Shown here: piece by piece, positions 43,668-52,500 of the stretch
Numbering within the stretch: position 1 is the first letter of the stretch
Layout: every line of letters begins with the position of its first letter
Source: Diaphorobacter limosus
GTDB lineage: Bacteria; Pseudomonadota; Gammaproteobacteria; Burkholderiales; Burkholderiaceae_C
Assembly: GCF_033100095.1 (NCBI RefSeq)
Contig: NZ_CP136921.1
Span: forward strand, 2,574,501 to 2,638,500
Direction of reading: 5' to 3'
DNA: 64,000 bases
The notes under the pieces: model-generated
What the model was told of the DNA's origin: nothing
The model's database searches: none
What the model saw: only the letters and a program-made list of their open reading frames with translations
Made by a program: the position numbers and the translations under genes

Positions 43668-44558
43668 ATGCCAAACCAACCCGCACCGGACGCCACCCCT
43701 GCCCCACCGCCCCCCAGACCGGTGCGCGTGCCGTCCTATGTGGAGGCGCTCACGCCCCACCTGTTCGTGCCCAGCCGCGCGCGGCCGGTGCGCGCCAAGC
43801 ACCGCGAGCTGACGGCCGACACCCATGTGCGCCCGCACAGCCACCCCTGGGCGCAGGTGGCGATCTCCACCACCGGCGTGATTCGCCTGACGGTGCCGCA
43901 TGGCGCCTACATCGTGCCGCCCTCGCGCGCGCTGTGGATTCCGCCCGGCGTGGAGCATGCCGTGACCATGGTCGAGGACGCCGACCTGCGCACGCTGTAC
44001 TTCCACCAGCCGCCCGGGCGCTGCGGCCCGGCCGTGGCGCGCGCACAGGAGGAGCCCTGGCGCCAGTGCCGCGTGCTGGAGGTCTCCGACCTGCTGCGCG
44101 CCCTGGTGCGCGAGATGCCGGCCGAGCCCGACGACGGCGCCCCGCTGGCACCCGAGGCCCTGCACCGTGAGCGCCACCTGAGCGCCCTGATCCTCGACGA
44201 GCTGCGCCGCGCCAACAGCGTGCGCCTGGGCGTGGAGCTGCCACGCGACAAGCGCCTGCGCCACCTGTGCGAGACCGTGCTGGCCGACCCCACGCACCAC
44301 GAAACCCTGGCCGACTGGGCGCGCGACACCGGCGCCAGCCCGCGCACCGTGGCGCGGCTGTTCCGCCAGGAGCTGGGCTGCACCTTTACCCAATGGCGCC
44401 AGCAGGTCATCCTGGCGCGCGCCGTGACCCTGGCCGCGGGCCGCCGGCCCATCAACCAGATTGCCGCCGAACTGGGCTACAACAGCCCCAGCGCCTTCAG
44501 CGCAATGGTGCGCCGCACGGTGGGGCTGGCGCCGGGGCAGTTTCTCGGCTCTTGTTGA
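43668..44558 (+). CDS. AraC-family regulator with N-terminal cupin domain
   Basis: A 296-residue regulator. The N-terminal cupin has the metal-type pattern HVRPHSHPWAQVAISTTGVI and WIPPGVEHAVTM. The C-terminal 100 residues contain two helix-turn-helix units (LADWARDTGASPRTVARLFR and INQIAAELGYNSPSAFSAMV). The order cupin then AraC resembles the group that controls neighbouring efflux genes. The divergent MFS gene is the obvious target. No ribosome site stands out before the ATG. Confidence 0.92.
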   Translation: MPNQPAPDATPAPPPPRPVRVPSYVEALTPHLFVPSRARPVRAKHRELTADTHVRPHSHPWAQVAISTTGVIRLTVPHGAYIVPPSRALWIPPGVEHAVTMVEDADLRTLYFHQPPGRCGPAVARAQEEPWRQCRVLEVSDLLRALVREMPAEPDDGAPLAPEALHRERHLSALILDELRRANSVRLGVELPRDKRLRHLCETVLADPTHHETLADWARDTGASPRTVARLFRQELGCTFTQWRQQVILARAVTLAAGRRPINQIAAELGYNSPSAFSAMVRRTVGLAPGQFLGSC

Positions 44559-44577
44559 TGCCGAAACACACCCCCAA

Positions 44578-44636
44578 TAACTATTATTTTTATAGCTTGT
44601 TGCGCTTGTCAAATGGGCGCTACAGCCCGTTTCAAG
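44578..44636. repeat. dispersed short repeat, copy 8
   Basis: TAACTATTATTTTTATAGCT, then TGTTGCGCTTGTCAAATGGG, then CGCTACAGCCCGTTTCAAG, in the convergent gap after the AraC gene. It overlaps the region before the minus-strand terminator. Confidence 0.5.
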
Positions 44637-44661
44637 CAAAAACGCGGCCCCGGGGGCCGCG
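44637..44661 (-). terminator. intrinsic terminator of the CsgG-like gene
   Basis: On the minus strand CGCGGCCCC / GGGGCCGCG with a tight loop, then a T-run (44638-44642 complement). It lies 26 bases past the stop of the lipoprotein gene. Confidence 0.85.
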
Positions 44662-44686
44662 CTCATGCCAGAGGGCAAAAAAACGA

Positions 44687-45727
44687 TCAGCGCGACAGCG
44701 CGCCGGCCGTGGCCGTGTCCAGCTTGCCCGTCACCGGCAGGCCCTGGGCCTGCTGGAATTCGCGCAGCGCCTTGGCCGTCTTCGGGCCGGCGGCGCCGTC
44801 GGGCGTGCCGACGTTGTAGCCCAGGCCGTTCAGGCGTTCCTGGGCCTCGCGCATGGACATGGCGGCGCCGGCCTTGGTCTGCGAGGGTGCCACGCCACCG
44901 TCAACGCCCAGCTTGCCACCGCCGCCCAGGCCCTGGCCTTGCACGCTTTGCGCCTTGTAGTTGCGCAGCGCCACGACCATCTGGTTGTAGGCGTCCATGA
45001 ACGCGGCCGTGATCACCTTGCCCTGGGCCGTGTTCTGGTAGCCGCCCAGGCCGCCGCCGGCGCCACCGCCGAAGATGCCGCCAAAGCCGGCAAAGTCGCT
45101 CTTGGAGGCACTGCCCTCGGAGGCCGCCACCTGCACGCCCGAGCGGTTGTCCACCAGGGTCAGCATGGCGCTGGCCTCGCGCGTCTTCAGGCCACCGCCA
45201 ATGGCCGCCACGGCGCGGCCGCTGCCGCCGCCGATCAGGCCGCCAAGCACGCCGCCAATGCCGCCGGCGTCGTTGTTGCTGAAGATGATCTCGGGCGACA
45301 TGCCATAGTCAGAGGCCACCATCTGGCCCTTGCCAAAATTGCTGCCGCCGCGCATCTCGCCCGAGCCCATCAGCTGGCGCTCGCGCGCCATGGCACCCAT
45401 GCCTGCCGCGCCACGCTCGACCACGATGAAGCAGTTGGACTGCTGGATCAAGAGGCGCAGCAGGTTGGCCGTGGGCGGCAGCTTGTATTCGTTACGCAAA
45501 ATGGTGTACCAGCCCGCGTCCTGGTTCTCGACCAGCGACACCGTGCCCAATGGCGACTGGCAATGCTCAAGCTGGCTGCTGGCGTTGGCGGCCGTGCCAC
45601 CCGCGGCCGCGCCCGTGGCCACGGTCTTGGACTCGGCGCTGCCCATCTTCATGTTGGTGGTTTCGCAGCCCGTCAGCGCGATCACGGCGCAGGCGGCCGC
45701 CAGCAGGGGCTTGGTTTTCAGGTGCAT
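44687..45727 (-). CDS. CsgG-like lipoprotein with C-terminal peptidoglycan-binding domain
   Basis: A 346-residue lipoprotein. The signal MHLKTKPLLAAACAVIALTG ends at lipobox Cys21. The central part resembles CsgG/HfaB secretion-channel proteins (LLRLLIQQSNCFIVVERGAA, then YGMSPEIIFS and VDNRSGVQV). It includes long glycine-rich runs (GGIFGGGAGGGLGG). The last 55 residues form a peptidoglycan-binding type 1 domain (REAQERLNGLGYNVGTPDGA, KALREFQQAQGLPVTGKLD). It should be anchored in the outer membrane and tied to the wall. GGAG precedes the ATG. No curli genes surround it. Confidence 0.85.
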   Translation of the reverse strand: MHLKTKPLLAAACAVIALTGCETTNMKMGSAESKTVATGAAAGGTAANASSQLEHCQSPLGTVSLVENQDAGWYTILRNEYKLPPTANLLRLLIQQSNCFIVVERGAAGMGAMARERQLMGSGEMRGGSNFGKGQMVASDYGMSPEIIFSNNDAGGIGGVLGGLIGGGSGRAVAAIGGGLKTREASAMLTLVDNRSGVQVAASEGSASKSDFAGFGGIFGGGAGGGLGGYQNTAQGKVITAAFMDAYNQMVVALRNYKAQSVQGQGLGGGGKLGVDGGVAPSQTKAGAAMSMREAQERLNGLGYNVGTPDGAAGPKTAKALREFQQAQGLPVTGKLDTATAGALSR

Positions 45728-45843
45728 GGAGGAACTCCTTCGGTTGTTGTGTCATGGATCTGCGAAGCTGGGGCCTGAACCCGCGCGCAAGGGACAAAAT
45801 ATTAACGCCTTGCCTTGAGTTGCAACAACATTAATCGGCCCGC

Positions 45844-46602
45844 CTACAGCTCGCCAGCCGGCGCGCCTCCAGCCATTGGCTGCAATGGCAGGCGGTACAC
45901 CCACACCCCATGGCCCGCAAAGGACTGCAAGCGCATGCTGGGGCGTACGCCGGGCAGCTCGAACGCCAGGCTGACCAGCCAGTTGCCCGGAGCCATTTCG
46001 GCGCTGGCCTTCGCGGCCACGCGGGCCATGCTTTCCGGGCGCTGGAACAGATACACCAGCGCATAGGCACTCCAGTCCGCGGCCCAGATATCGCCGCGGC
46101 GCACCCTGGCCCAGGGGCAGCGCAGACGGCACAGCAGGGCCAGCGGCCAGCTCCATTCCAGCCCATGCAGCTGCGCGCGCGGGTAGGCCGCGCGCAGGGC
46201 CTTCAAGCCATCGCCCAGGCCACAGCCGGCGTCCAGCACAGGGGCGCCATCGGCCAGCGCGGCATGCGCCTCCAGCCCGCGCAAGGCCCCCGGCGGCGTG
46301 GGAAACAGGGGCGCATCACGCCAGGCATTGATGGGATAGACCAGCAGCAGCAATGCCAGCGGCAACAGCCAGGCCCAGGCCGGCAGCGCCACCGCGCCCG
46401 TCAGCGCCGCGGACAGCGGAAAGCCGAGCGCAATCAAGCCCCGCCGCCACCAGGTGGCCGCCAGCAGGCTGCCCACCACCCCCAGGGCGCAGGCCAGCAG
46501 CAGTGCCGGCAGCGGCGGCAATACCGCGCGCAGGCCGACAAACACCAGCCAGGCACCGGCCCAGACAGCCAAGGCCGGCAGGGGCCAGGGCAGGCGCATC
46601 AT
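45844..46602 (-). CDS. membrane-anchored class I SAM-dependent methyltransferase
   Basis: A 252-residue protein with an unusual plan. About four hydrophobic helices fill residues 5-95 (LPALAVWAGAWLVFVGL... to WAWLLPLALLLLVYPIN). A class I methyltransferase domain follows: motif I is VLDAGCGLGDGLKALR near residue 123, and HGLEWSWPLALLCRLRCPWA comes next. The fold lies in the cytoplasm or at the membrane; the substrate is not evident. Its start is 10 bases from the parB stop, so it is probably co-transcribed with the par and exosortase genes. Confidence 0.8.
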   Translation of the reverse strand: MMRLPWPLPALAVWAGAWLVFVGLRAVLPPLPALLLACALGVVGSLLAATWWRRGLIALGFPLSAALTGAVALPAWAWLLPLALLLLVYPINAWRDAPLFPTPPGALRGLEAHAALADGAPVLDAGCGLGDGLKALRAAYPRAQLHGLEWSWPLALLCRLRCPWARVRRGDIWAADWSAYALVYLFQRPESMARVAAKASAEMAPGNWLVSLAFELPGVRPSMRLQSFAGHGVWVYRLPLQPMAGGAPAGEL

Positions 46603-46611
46603 GAGTGTGGC

Positions 46612-47532
46612 TCAGTCGCCGCGCAGGCGCTCGATCAACCCGTTGAGCGCCTCCAGCGAGCCGAATGCAATCGCCAGCTCGCCCATTTCCTCGACGCGGC
46701 TACCCCGCTTGACGCGCTTTTTCACGCGCACCTCGACCTCTGCCATGAGCAGGTCGGACAGCTCCTCTTCCACCCGCTTCAGGTCGCGCGACTTGTCCTT
46801 CTTGGGCTTTTGCGGCGTCAGGTTGAACTCGGCACCCAGCTTCTTCACCAGGCTCTCGGCCTCGCGCACCGACAGCTTCTTGGCCGCGATCTGGGTGCCG
46901 GCGGTGATCTGCGTGGCACGATCCAGCGCCAGCAGCGCGCGCGCGTGGCCCATGTCGATGTCGCCTGCCATGAGCATGGTCTGCACCGGATCGGCCAGGT
47001 TCAACAGGCGCAGCAGGTTGCTGGCGGCACTGCGCGAACGTCCCACGGCCTGCGCCGCCTGCTCGTGCGTGAGGCCGAACTCCTTCACCAGGCGCTGCAG
47101 GCCCTGGGCCTCTTCCAGCGGGTTCAGGTCTTCGCGCTGGATGTTCTCGATCAGCGCCATGGCGGCGGCCGATTCGTCAGGCACGTCGCGCACCAGCACC
47201 GGGACTTCATTCAGGCCGGCGAGGCGGGATGCGCGAAAGCGCCGCTCGCCGGCGATGATTTCGTACTTGCCGGCGTGCTCGCCTTCTTGCAGACGGCGCA
47301 CCAGGATGGGCTGCATCACGCCCTGGGCCTTGATGCTCTCGGCCAGCTCGTACAGCGCGCCCTCGTCCATGCGCGTGCGCGGCTGGTACATGCCGGGCAC
47401 CAGATCATCGAGCGCCAGCGCGCTGGGCAGACCGGCGGCCGCCGCCTGGGCCTGCTCGGCCGGTTCTGCGACCTTGGGGCCGAGCAGGGCTTCGAGGCCG
47501 CGGCCCAGGCCCTTGGGTTTTTTTGTCACCAT
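46612..47532 (-). CDS. parB: chromosome-partitioning protein ParB
   Basis: A 306-residue ParB/Spo0J. The N-terminal KKPKGLGRGLEALLG stretch interacts with ParA. The CTP-binding box IIAGERRFRASRLAG and the helix-turn-helix EFGLTHEQAAQAVGRSRSAA are clear, and a C-terminal dimer domain ends the protein. ParB loads on parS and spreads. Five parS-like sites are 7-12 kb away (54718-58949). It is normally next to parA, but here 5.7 kb of exosortase-system DNA separates them. It starts 24 bases after the exosortase-associated gene. Confidence 0.96.
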   Translation of the reverse strand: MVTKKPKGLGRGLEALLGPKVAEPAEQAQAAAAGLPSALALDDLVPGMYQPRTRMDEGALYELAESIKAQGVMQPILVRRLQEGEHAGKYEIIAGERRFRASRLAGLNEVPVLVRDVPDESAAAMALIENIQREDLNPLEEAQGLQRLVKEFGLTHEQAAQAVGRSRSAASNLLRLLNLADPVQTMLMAGDIDMGHARALLALDRATQITAGTQIAAKKLSVREAESLVKKLGAEFNLTPQKPKKDKSRDLKRVEEELSDLLMAEVEVRVKKRVKRGSRVEEMGELAIAFGSLEALNGLIERLRGD

Positions 47533-47556
47533 AAGTGATGAAGCTTTCTATCAAAT

Positions 47557-48228
47557 CTAGGCCGATGGCCACACTGCGCGGCGTGTGGACTGTTTCCAGT
47601 CATGCGCAAATGCGCTGAAAAACTTGCCATCGAGCAACAACCACACCAGCACCGGCACCAGCGTTGGCACGACCAGCACGCCAAACTGGTAACCGTACAC
47701 GATGGCCTCCAGCTGCCACTGCTCTATTCTGAGCGTGCGGATATTGAATTGGCTGGCGCTCGCCAACTCCATCAGCAAATACATCACCAGGCTGAAACTT
47801 TGGAATGGCAGCAGCAGCACATAGCCCAGGCCCAGGCGCCAGAGCCGGCCCGGCGCGCGCCTGACCGCCCAGGCGGCAAACAGCAGCGCACCCAGTATCG
47901 GCAGACCGAACGCATAGCGCCCCGGGTTGGCCTCCAGCAGAACCTCGGCGCGGTGACCACCCGAGTTCGGCACGACAATCTCGACCGTGGTGTCCACCGC
48001 GATCTTGCCAGGCTGCTTGTCAACGCTGCGTATCCACATGGGGGTGGATTGCTCCAGCACCGTGTGCGAAAGCACCGCCACCGGGTACGACAGCCAGGGC
48101 GACAGCTTGACCCACGCCAGCATCAGAACGATGAAGCCGCCGATGGCGATCAGCGCAAAGCGCGTGACCGCCTTGCGCCGGGGCTGGTTTTGCGGCGCCG
48201 CGCCGTGTTGTGCGTTGTCATCCGCCAT
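47557..48228 (-). CDS. exosortase H-associated membrane protein
   Basis: A 223-residue integral membrane protein. Helix 1 is at about residues 20-40 (ALIAIGGFIVLMLAWVKLSP). An extracytoplasmic domain follows (TPMWIRSVDKQPGKIAVDTT, VEIVVPNSGGHRAEVLLEAN). Further helices lie near the C-terminus (LLFAAWAVRRAP, LGYVLLLPFQSFSLVMYLLM, VVPTLVPVLVWLLLD). It has no known enzyme motif. It directly follows the exosortase gene, as the XrtH partner does. The ATG at 48228 has GGAGAGG at good spacing; the ATG at 48243 overlaps the exosortase stop as ATGA. Confidence 0.8.
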   Translation of the reverse strand: MADDNAQHGAAPQNQPRRKAVTRFALIAIGGFIVLMLAWVKLSPWLSYPVAVLSHTVLEQSTPMWIRSVDKQPGKIAVDTTVEIVVPNSGGHRAEVLLEANPGRYAFGLPILGALLFAAWAVRRAPGRLWRLGLGYVLLLPFQSFSLVMYLLMELASASQFNIRTLRIEQWQLEAIVYGYQFGVLVVPTLVPVLVWLLLDGKFFSAFAHDWKQSTRRAVWPSA

Positions 48229-48242
48229 CAAATGCCTCTCCA

Positions 48243-48839
48243 TCAGCGCGGCGACAGATCCAGCGAGCTGCTGACCGCGCCCTTGCCCGGGTTGCCGCGT
48301 GGCGCCACGGGCAGTACCGGCGGCGCGGGTGGCTGTTCTGGCGGGTCGGACTCTTCGGGCCGGCTTCTGACCACCACGCGCACCCACAGCAGCCACACCA
48401 CCAGCACGTCGAGCATGATCAGGCCCTGCCAGAGATATTCGTGGGCAAAGTTGAAAACGTCGGTGCGCCACTGCCCCAGGTAAAACAGGCTGATCACGCG
48501 CAGGACATTCACCCCCTGCACCGCGGCAAAGCCGGCAACGATGCCTATCACCTTGTGCCGCCAGGACGCCGGGTAGGCCATGATGGCGGCAAACAGCACG
48601 ATGCAGGCCTCAATACCATTGCAGCCCGGCTCTATCGAGACGCCAAAGCCGGAGACCGTGTTCCAGAGCACCTTGCCAGCCGCCGCCGCGGTGGTGTCGA
48701 ACCACAGCACCAGATGGGCACAAACGCGCGCCAGCAAGGCCGTCCACGGCAACACCAGGTGCTGCTGTACCCAGCCAAGCATGTTCAGGCCGAAGAGCGA
48801 CATCTGCCAGGCCAGGAAGATCAGAAAGAAACGCAGCAT
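48243..48839 (-). CDS. xrtH: exosortase H (IPTLxxWG-CTERM sorting protease)
   Basis: A 198-residue membrane protease/transpeptidase. The catalytic triad of exosortases is visible: Cys73 in EPGCNGIEACIVLFAAIMAY, Arg114 in NVLRVISLFYLGQWR and His133 in FNFAHEYLWQG. Helices surround them, and the C-terminus is a Pro-rich cytoplasmic tail. The enzyme should cut the IPTLSEWG signal of the large DUF11 protein 0.7 kb upstream and fix it to the cell surface. Its ATG overlaps the hydrolase stop by four bases. Confidence 0.92.
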   Translation of the reverse strand: MLRFFLIFLAWQMSLFGLNMLGWVQQHLVLPWTALLARVCAHLVLWFDTTAAAAGKVLWNTVSGFGVSIEPGCNGIEACIVLFAAIMAYPASWRHKVIGIVAGFAAVQGVNVLRVISLFYLGQWRTDVFNFAHEYLWQGLIMLDVLVVWLLWVRVVVRSRPEESDPPEQPPAPPVLPVAPRGNPGKGAVSSSLDLSPR

Positions 48840-49411
48840 CAGCCCTGCTCCTTCTGCTGCTCTTGCTCCAGGCCTGGCGCCAGCAGCTGCAGCAGCAGCG
48901 CCTGCCCCTGGGGCCAGGCGCCCAGGCCCGATTCGGCATTGATATGCCCGAGCGCGCCGCCATCGACAAGGCGCGCCCCCCAGTCTGCCGCCAGGGCGCC
49001 GGCGCGTTCGAAGCTGCAATAGGGATCGTTGTGGCTGCCCACCAGCACCGCAGGAAACGGCAACGCCTGGAGCGCAATGGGCGCCCAGCCGCGGATCTGC
49101 GTGGCCAGGTCGGGCCGCTCCACATCACCCGGCGCCACGAGCAGCGCGCCGCGCACCTTGTGTGCGTGGTGCGTGTGCGCCGCCCACCAGGCCACCAGGA
49201 TGCAGCCCAGGCTGTGCGCCGCCAGCACCACCGGGCCGGGCGCGTCGGCCACCACCTCTTCCAGCCGCGCAGTCCAGTCGCCGCGCAGCGGGCGCATCCA
49301 GTCATGCTGCTGCACGCGCTGGTAGCCATGCAGGCGCTCCCATTCAGTCTGCCAGTGGCCAGGGCCGGAGTTCTGCCAGCCGGGCAGGAGCAGTACGCTG
49401 GATGGATTCAT
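48839..49411 (-). CDS. RBBP9/YdeN-type alpha/beta hydrolase
   Basis: A 190-residue small serine hydrolase. LLLPGWQNSGPGHWQTEWER starts the fold. The nucleophile elbow LAAHSLGCILVAWWAA has Ser in HSLG, and the acid segment VGSHNDPYCSFERA and the histidine loop ALGHINAESGLG complete the triad. The ATG ending at 49411 was chosen because the fold begins at once. The stop overlaps the exosortase start. A dispersed repeat abuts its start codon. The substrate is unknown. Confidence 0.88.
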   Translation of the reverse strand: MNPSSVLLLPGWQNSGPGHWQTEWERLHGYQRVQQHDWMRPLRGDWTARLEEVVADAPGPVVLAAHSLGCILVAWWAAHTHHAHKVRGALLVAPGDVERPDLATQIRGWAPIALQALPFPAVLVGSHNDPYCSFERAGALAADWGARLVDGGALGHINAESGLGAWPQGQALLLQLLAPGLEQEQQKEQG

Positions 49412-49414
49412 TAC

Positions 49415-49465
49415 TATGATATTTGTAGCTGTTTGCGCTTTACCAATGCGCGCTAACGGCCAATT
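49415..49465. repeat. dispersed short repeat, copy 9
   Basis: TATGATATTTGTAGCTGTTT, then GCGCTTTACCAATGCGCGCT, upstream of the hydrolase start codon (promoter or 5' leader side). GCGCTTTACCAATGCGCG has the same spaced stem as the reference copy. Confidence 0.5.
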
Positions 49466-49508
49466 TGATTGAGATTCACGGCGGTATTTTGCCGTATTCC
49501 ACAAAGCA

Positions 49509-49550
49509 CATCGCCGCCGCCATGCCCTGACGGGCGAGGCGGCGGCGATG
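49509..49550 (-). terminator. strong hairpin after the IPTL-CTERM gene
   Basis: CATCGCCGCCGCC (49509-49521) and GGCGGCGGCGATG (49538-49550) form a perfect 13-base stem with a 16-base loop. It lies 25 bases past the stop of the DUF11 gene. The following T content is poor (TGTGCTTTG), so termination is likely but may be partial. Confidence 0.6.
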
Positions 49551-49574
49551 CAGAGAGCGGCAAGCCTGCGGCGC

Positions 49575-52500
49575 TTACATCCGGCGGCGTGATTGCTTGG
49601 GCATGCGGTGCAGGGCAAATGCGCCCAGGAGCATCGACAGGATGATCAGGCCCCATTCGGACAGCGTGGGGATGGCCGCCGTTTGCGGGCTGCCCGCGCT
49701 CTTGGTCGCCGTGGAGGAGTTGTTGCCGCTCACCGGGTCGCCTGGCATGTCCACCGTGGCGGTGTTGCTGATGGTGGCGGCGCCCGTGTAGGGGCTGTCA
49801 ACCCGCACGCGCAGGGTGAAGGCGGTGGATGCCCCGGCGGCCAGATTGGGGACGACGCACACCACCTGGCGCGGGCCTGCGGCATACGAGCAACCTGGTG
49901 CCGACACAAACGTCAGGCCTGCAGGGAGTGTGTCGGTGACCTGCGCACCATGGGCAGGCACCACGTCCCGGCCACTGCCGGCTGCCTGGTGGTTGGTCAC
50001 CGTGAGGGTGTAGTCAAACTCGGTGCCCGGCAGTGCCTGGCCTGTGCTGGTCGTCTTGCTGATGCCCAGGTCGATAGTGCTGCCAAGCGGCGGCGCGGTG
50101 CGGTTCGTGGTGGTGTCTTCGTCCACCAGATTGTTCGAAGCCTCACGCTCCGTTTCATCGACCTTGACTTCGACGTGATTGCGCTGCGTACCGGCATAGG
50201 CGCCGGCCACGGTGATGCTTTCGGCGCGCATCTTGTACTTGATCTGAATGCTATTGCCCGCCGCCACGCCGATCGTCGGGAAGTTGCATTCCAGCGTACC
50301 GCTGAGGTCGCCAATCGCCGGCACCGTGGTGCAGTAGTTGGTCACATTCGCCGTTGGCACCGGGGTGCCGGCAATGCTGATGGCCAGATCGCCCTGATAG
50401 CTGAAGCGCGCCGTGGGCGTGCTGCCCGCTGCCGGGAAGGTGTCGGTGACCACCAGGTTGGTGGCAATCGACGGCCCCACGTTGGTGGTGGTGATGGTGT
50501 ACTCCGTCACCCCACCCAAGGGTACCGGGTCAGCGCTGTCGGTCTTGTGAACCAGGATGTCCAGATCCGCGGCCGTCACCGTGGCGTCGGCAAAGTTCGA
50601 GTTATTCGACAGATCGGTTTCAGTGACGTCGTTGGTCACATTCACCACGTTGTGGATGGTCGTGCCCAACGCTGCCTTGAGCGGGCGCAGCCGGAAGGTT
50701 GCGGTGTATTGCGTGTTCCGGGGTATCGTCGGCCAGGTGCATTCGATGGTGCCGGTGGTGGCGCCGTCGGCGGGTGCGGTGCAGGTTCCGCCGTTGGTCG
50801 CCGTCGCAGTGCCCAGCATCGCCGTGTTGGCGGGCAGCACGTCGGTGATCTTGACGTTGCTCGCCTGCGAAGGGCCGTTGTTGCGTGCGGTAACCACGTA
50901 CACCAGCGGCTCGCCCACCTTCACGGGGTTGGGCGTCACGGTCTTGGCCACCGTCAAATCCACCAGTGGGGTGACGTCGCTGGAGATGGTGACCGAATTG
51001 TTGTTTCGGTCCGGATCACCCACGTCTGGAGAGGTCACGCTTGCCATGTTGCCGCGGCTGAGGATGGTGGAGCCGGTGTTGTCGGGGCGCACGGTGATGT
51101 CCACCGTGGCTGATCCACCGGAAGCCAGCGCCCCCAGGTTGCACGAAACAGTGGCGGACCCCACATTGGCAGGTGCTGACGGTGTGCAACTGCCCTGGCT
51201 GGGGGAGATGGATGCCAAACCTGGCGCACCTGCACTGCTCAACAGATTGCTCAGGGCGTCGGTGACGGTGACATTGGTTGCGGCATTAGGGCCGGCGTTG
51301 CTCACCGTCAGGCGATAGGTCAGCGGCTGGCCGACAACCACTGTGCCAGAGGCCGATTTGGTGATGGACAGATCGGCGCTGGTGCCGGTGCTGGTGTTGT
51401 TGACGTTGGCGCAATCATTGACGACGTTGGGGTCGGCAGGCCCGGTGCCCGTCAAAGCGACGCAGACGTTGTTGGTCAACGAGCCGGTACCCGTGTGCTG
51501 AACAGGTACGGTGATGGAGGAGGTGCTGCCCGAAGCCAATGGACCGCTACGCGTACAGGTCACCGTGACCCCCCCTGCCTGCGGAAAGCTGGCGCCACCA
51601 GATGAATTGCAGGCCCAACCCGACCCGCTTGGCAATGCATTGAGTTGCATGCCTGCGGGAATGACTTCAGTCACCGTCATGGTCTGGCCAGCCGCAACGG
51701 AGACCGGGCCATTGTTGCGTGCGGTGATGACCCAGTTGTAGGCTTGTCCCGGCAGTACCGGCGCGATGCTGGGGGCTTTGTTGATCGACAGGTCGGCATC
51801 GTTGCTGCCCGTGACGGTGACGGTGCTGCTGCTGTTGTTGCCTGACACCGGATCCGTCTGGCCTGCCGGCAGCGTGACGGTGCCCACGTTATTGTTGGCA
51901 CCCAGGCCAACCGTGGCGTTCAAGGTGATTGCCGGCAGATTGGAGAATGGTTGGCCGGTGTAAGTACCTGAGTAGGTACAGGTCAACGTGGGCGCGGCAA
52001 ATGCGCAGTTCCAGGGTGCAGCGGCGCTGTGGCTGACATAGGTCAGGCCAGCCGGCAAGGTGTCGGTGACCACGATGTTGCTGGGGTTCACCCCTCCCCG
52101 GCGGGTTGCCTGCAGCGTGAATGCCACCGGCGCTCCAACCGCGACCGTACCGGATGGGTTGGCGCTCTTGGTAAGGGCCATGTCGGTGCCGCTTGAGAAG
52201 GGCACGTTCACCAGGGCGGTATTGTTTGCCAGGTCGGCATCCTGGAAGTTGGAGCCCACGCCAAAACTGGCCGACACCGTACCGTCCAGGTTTCCAACGG
52301 CAGGAACGGTAATGGCGGGGAAACTGTTGCCCGTGGGCAAGGCGTCATTGCGGTCACAGGTGATGGTGCCCGAACTGCGCGGGTAGGCGCCCGCGGGTGC
52401 GATGGAGCAGGCCCAGCCCGCCCCGGTGGGTATGGCGGTAATCGTGGATCCGGATGGCACGCTGAACGTGACCTTGGGCGACTGCCCCGCGGGCAGGCCA

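Noticed and set aside
47602..48483. Plus-strand frame opposite the exosortase partner
   Set aside because: Gln/His/Arg-rich shadow; the minus strand shows hydrophobic helices and overlapping operon starts.
49593..51318. Plus-strand frames opposite the DUF11 gene
   Set aside because: The minus strand has a signal peptide, repeated domains and a sorting signal; the plus frames are low-complexity shadows.
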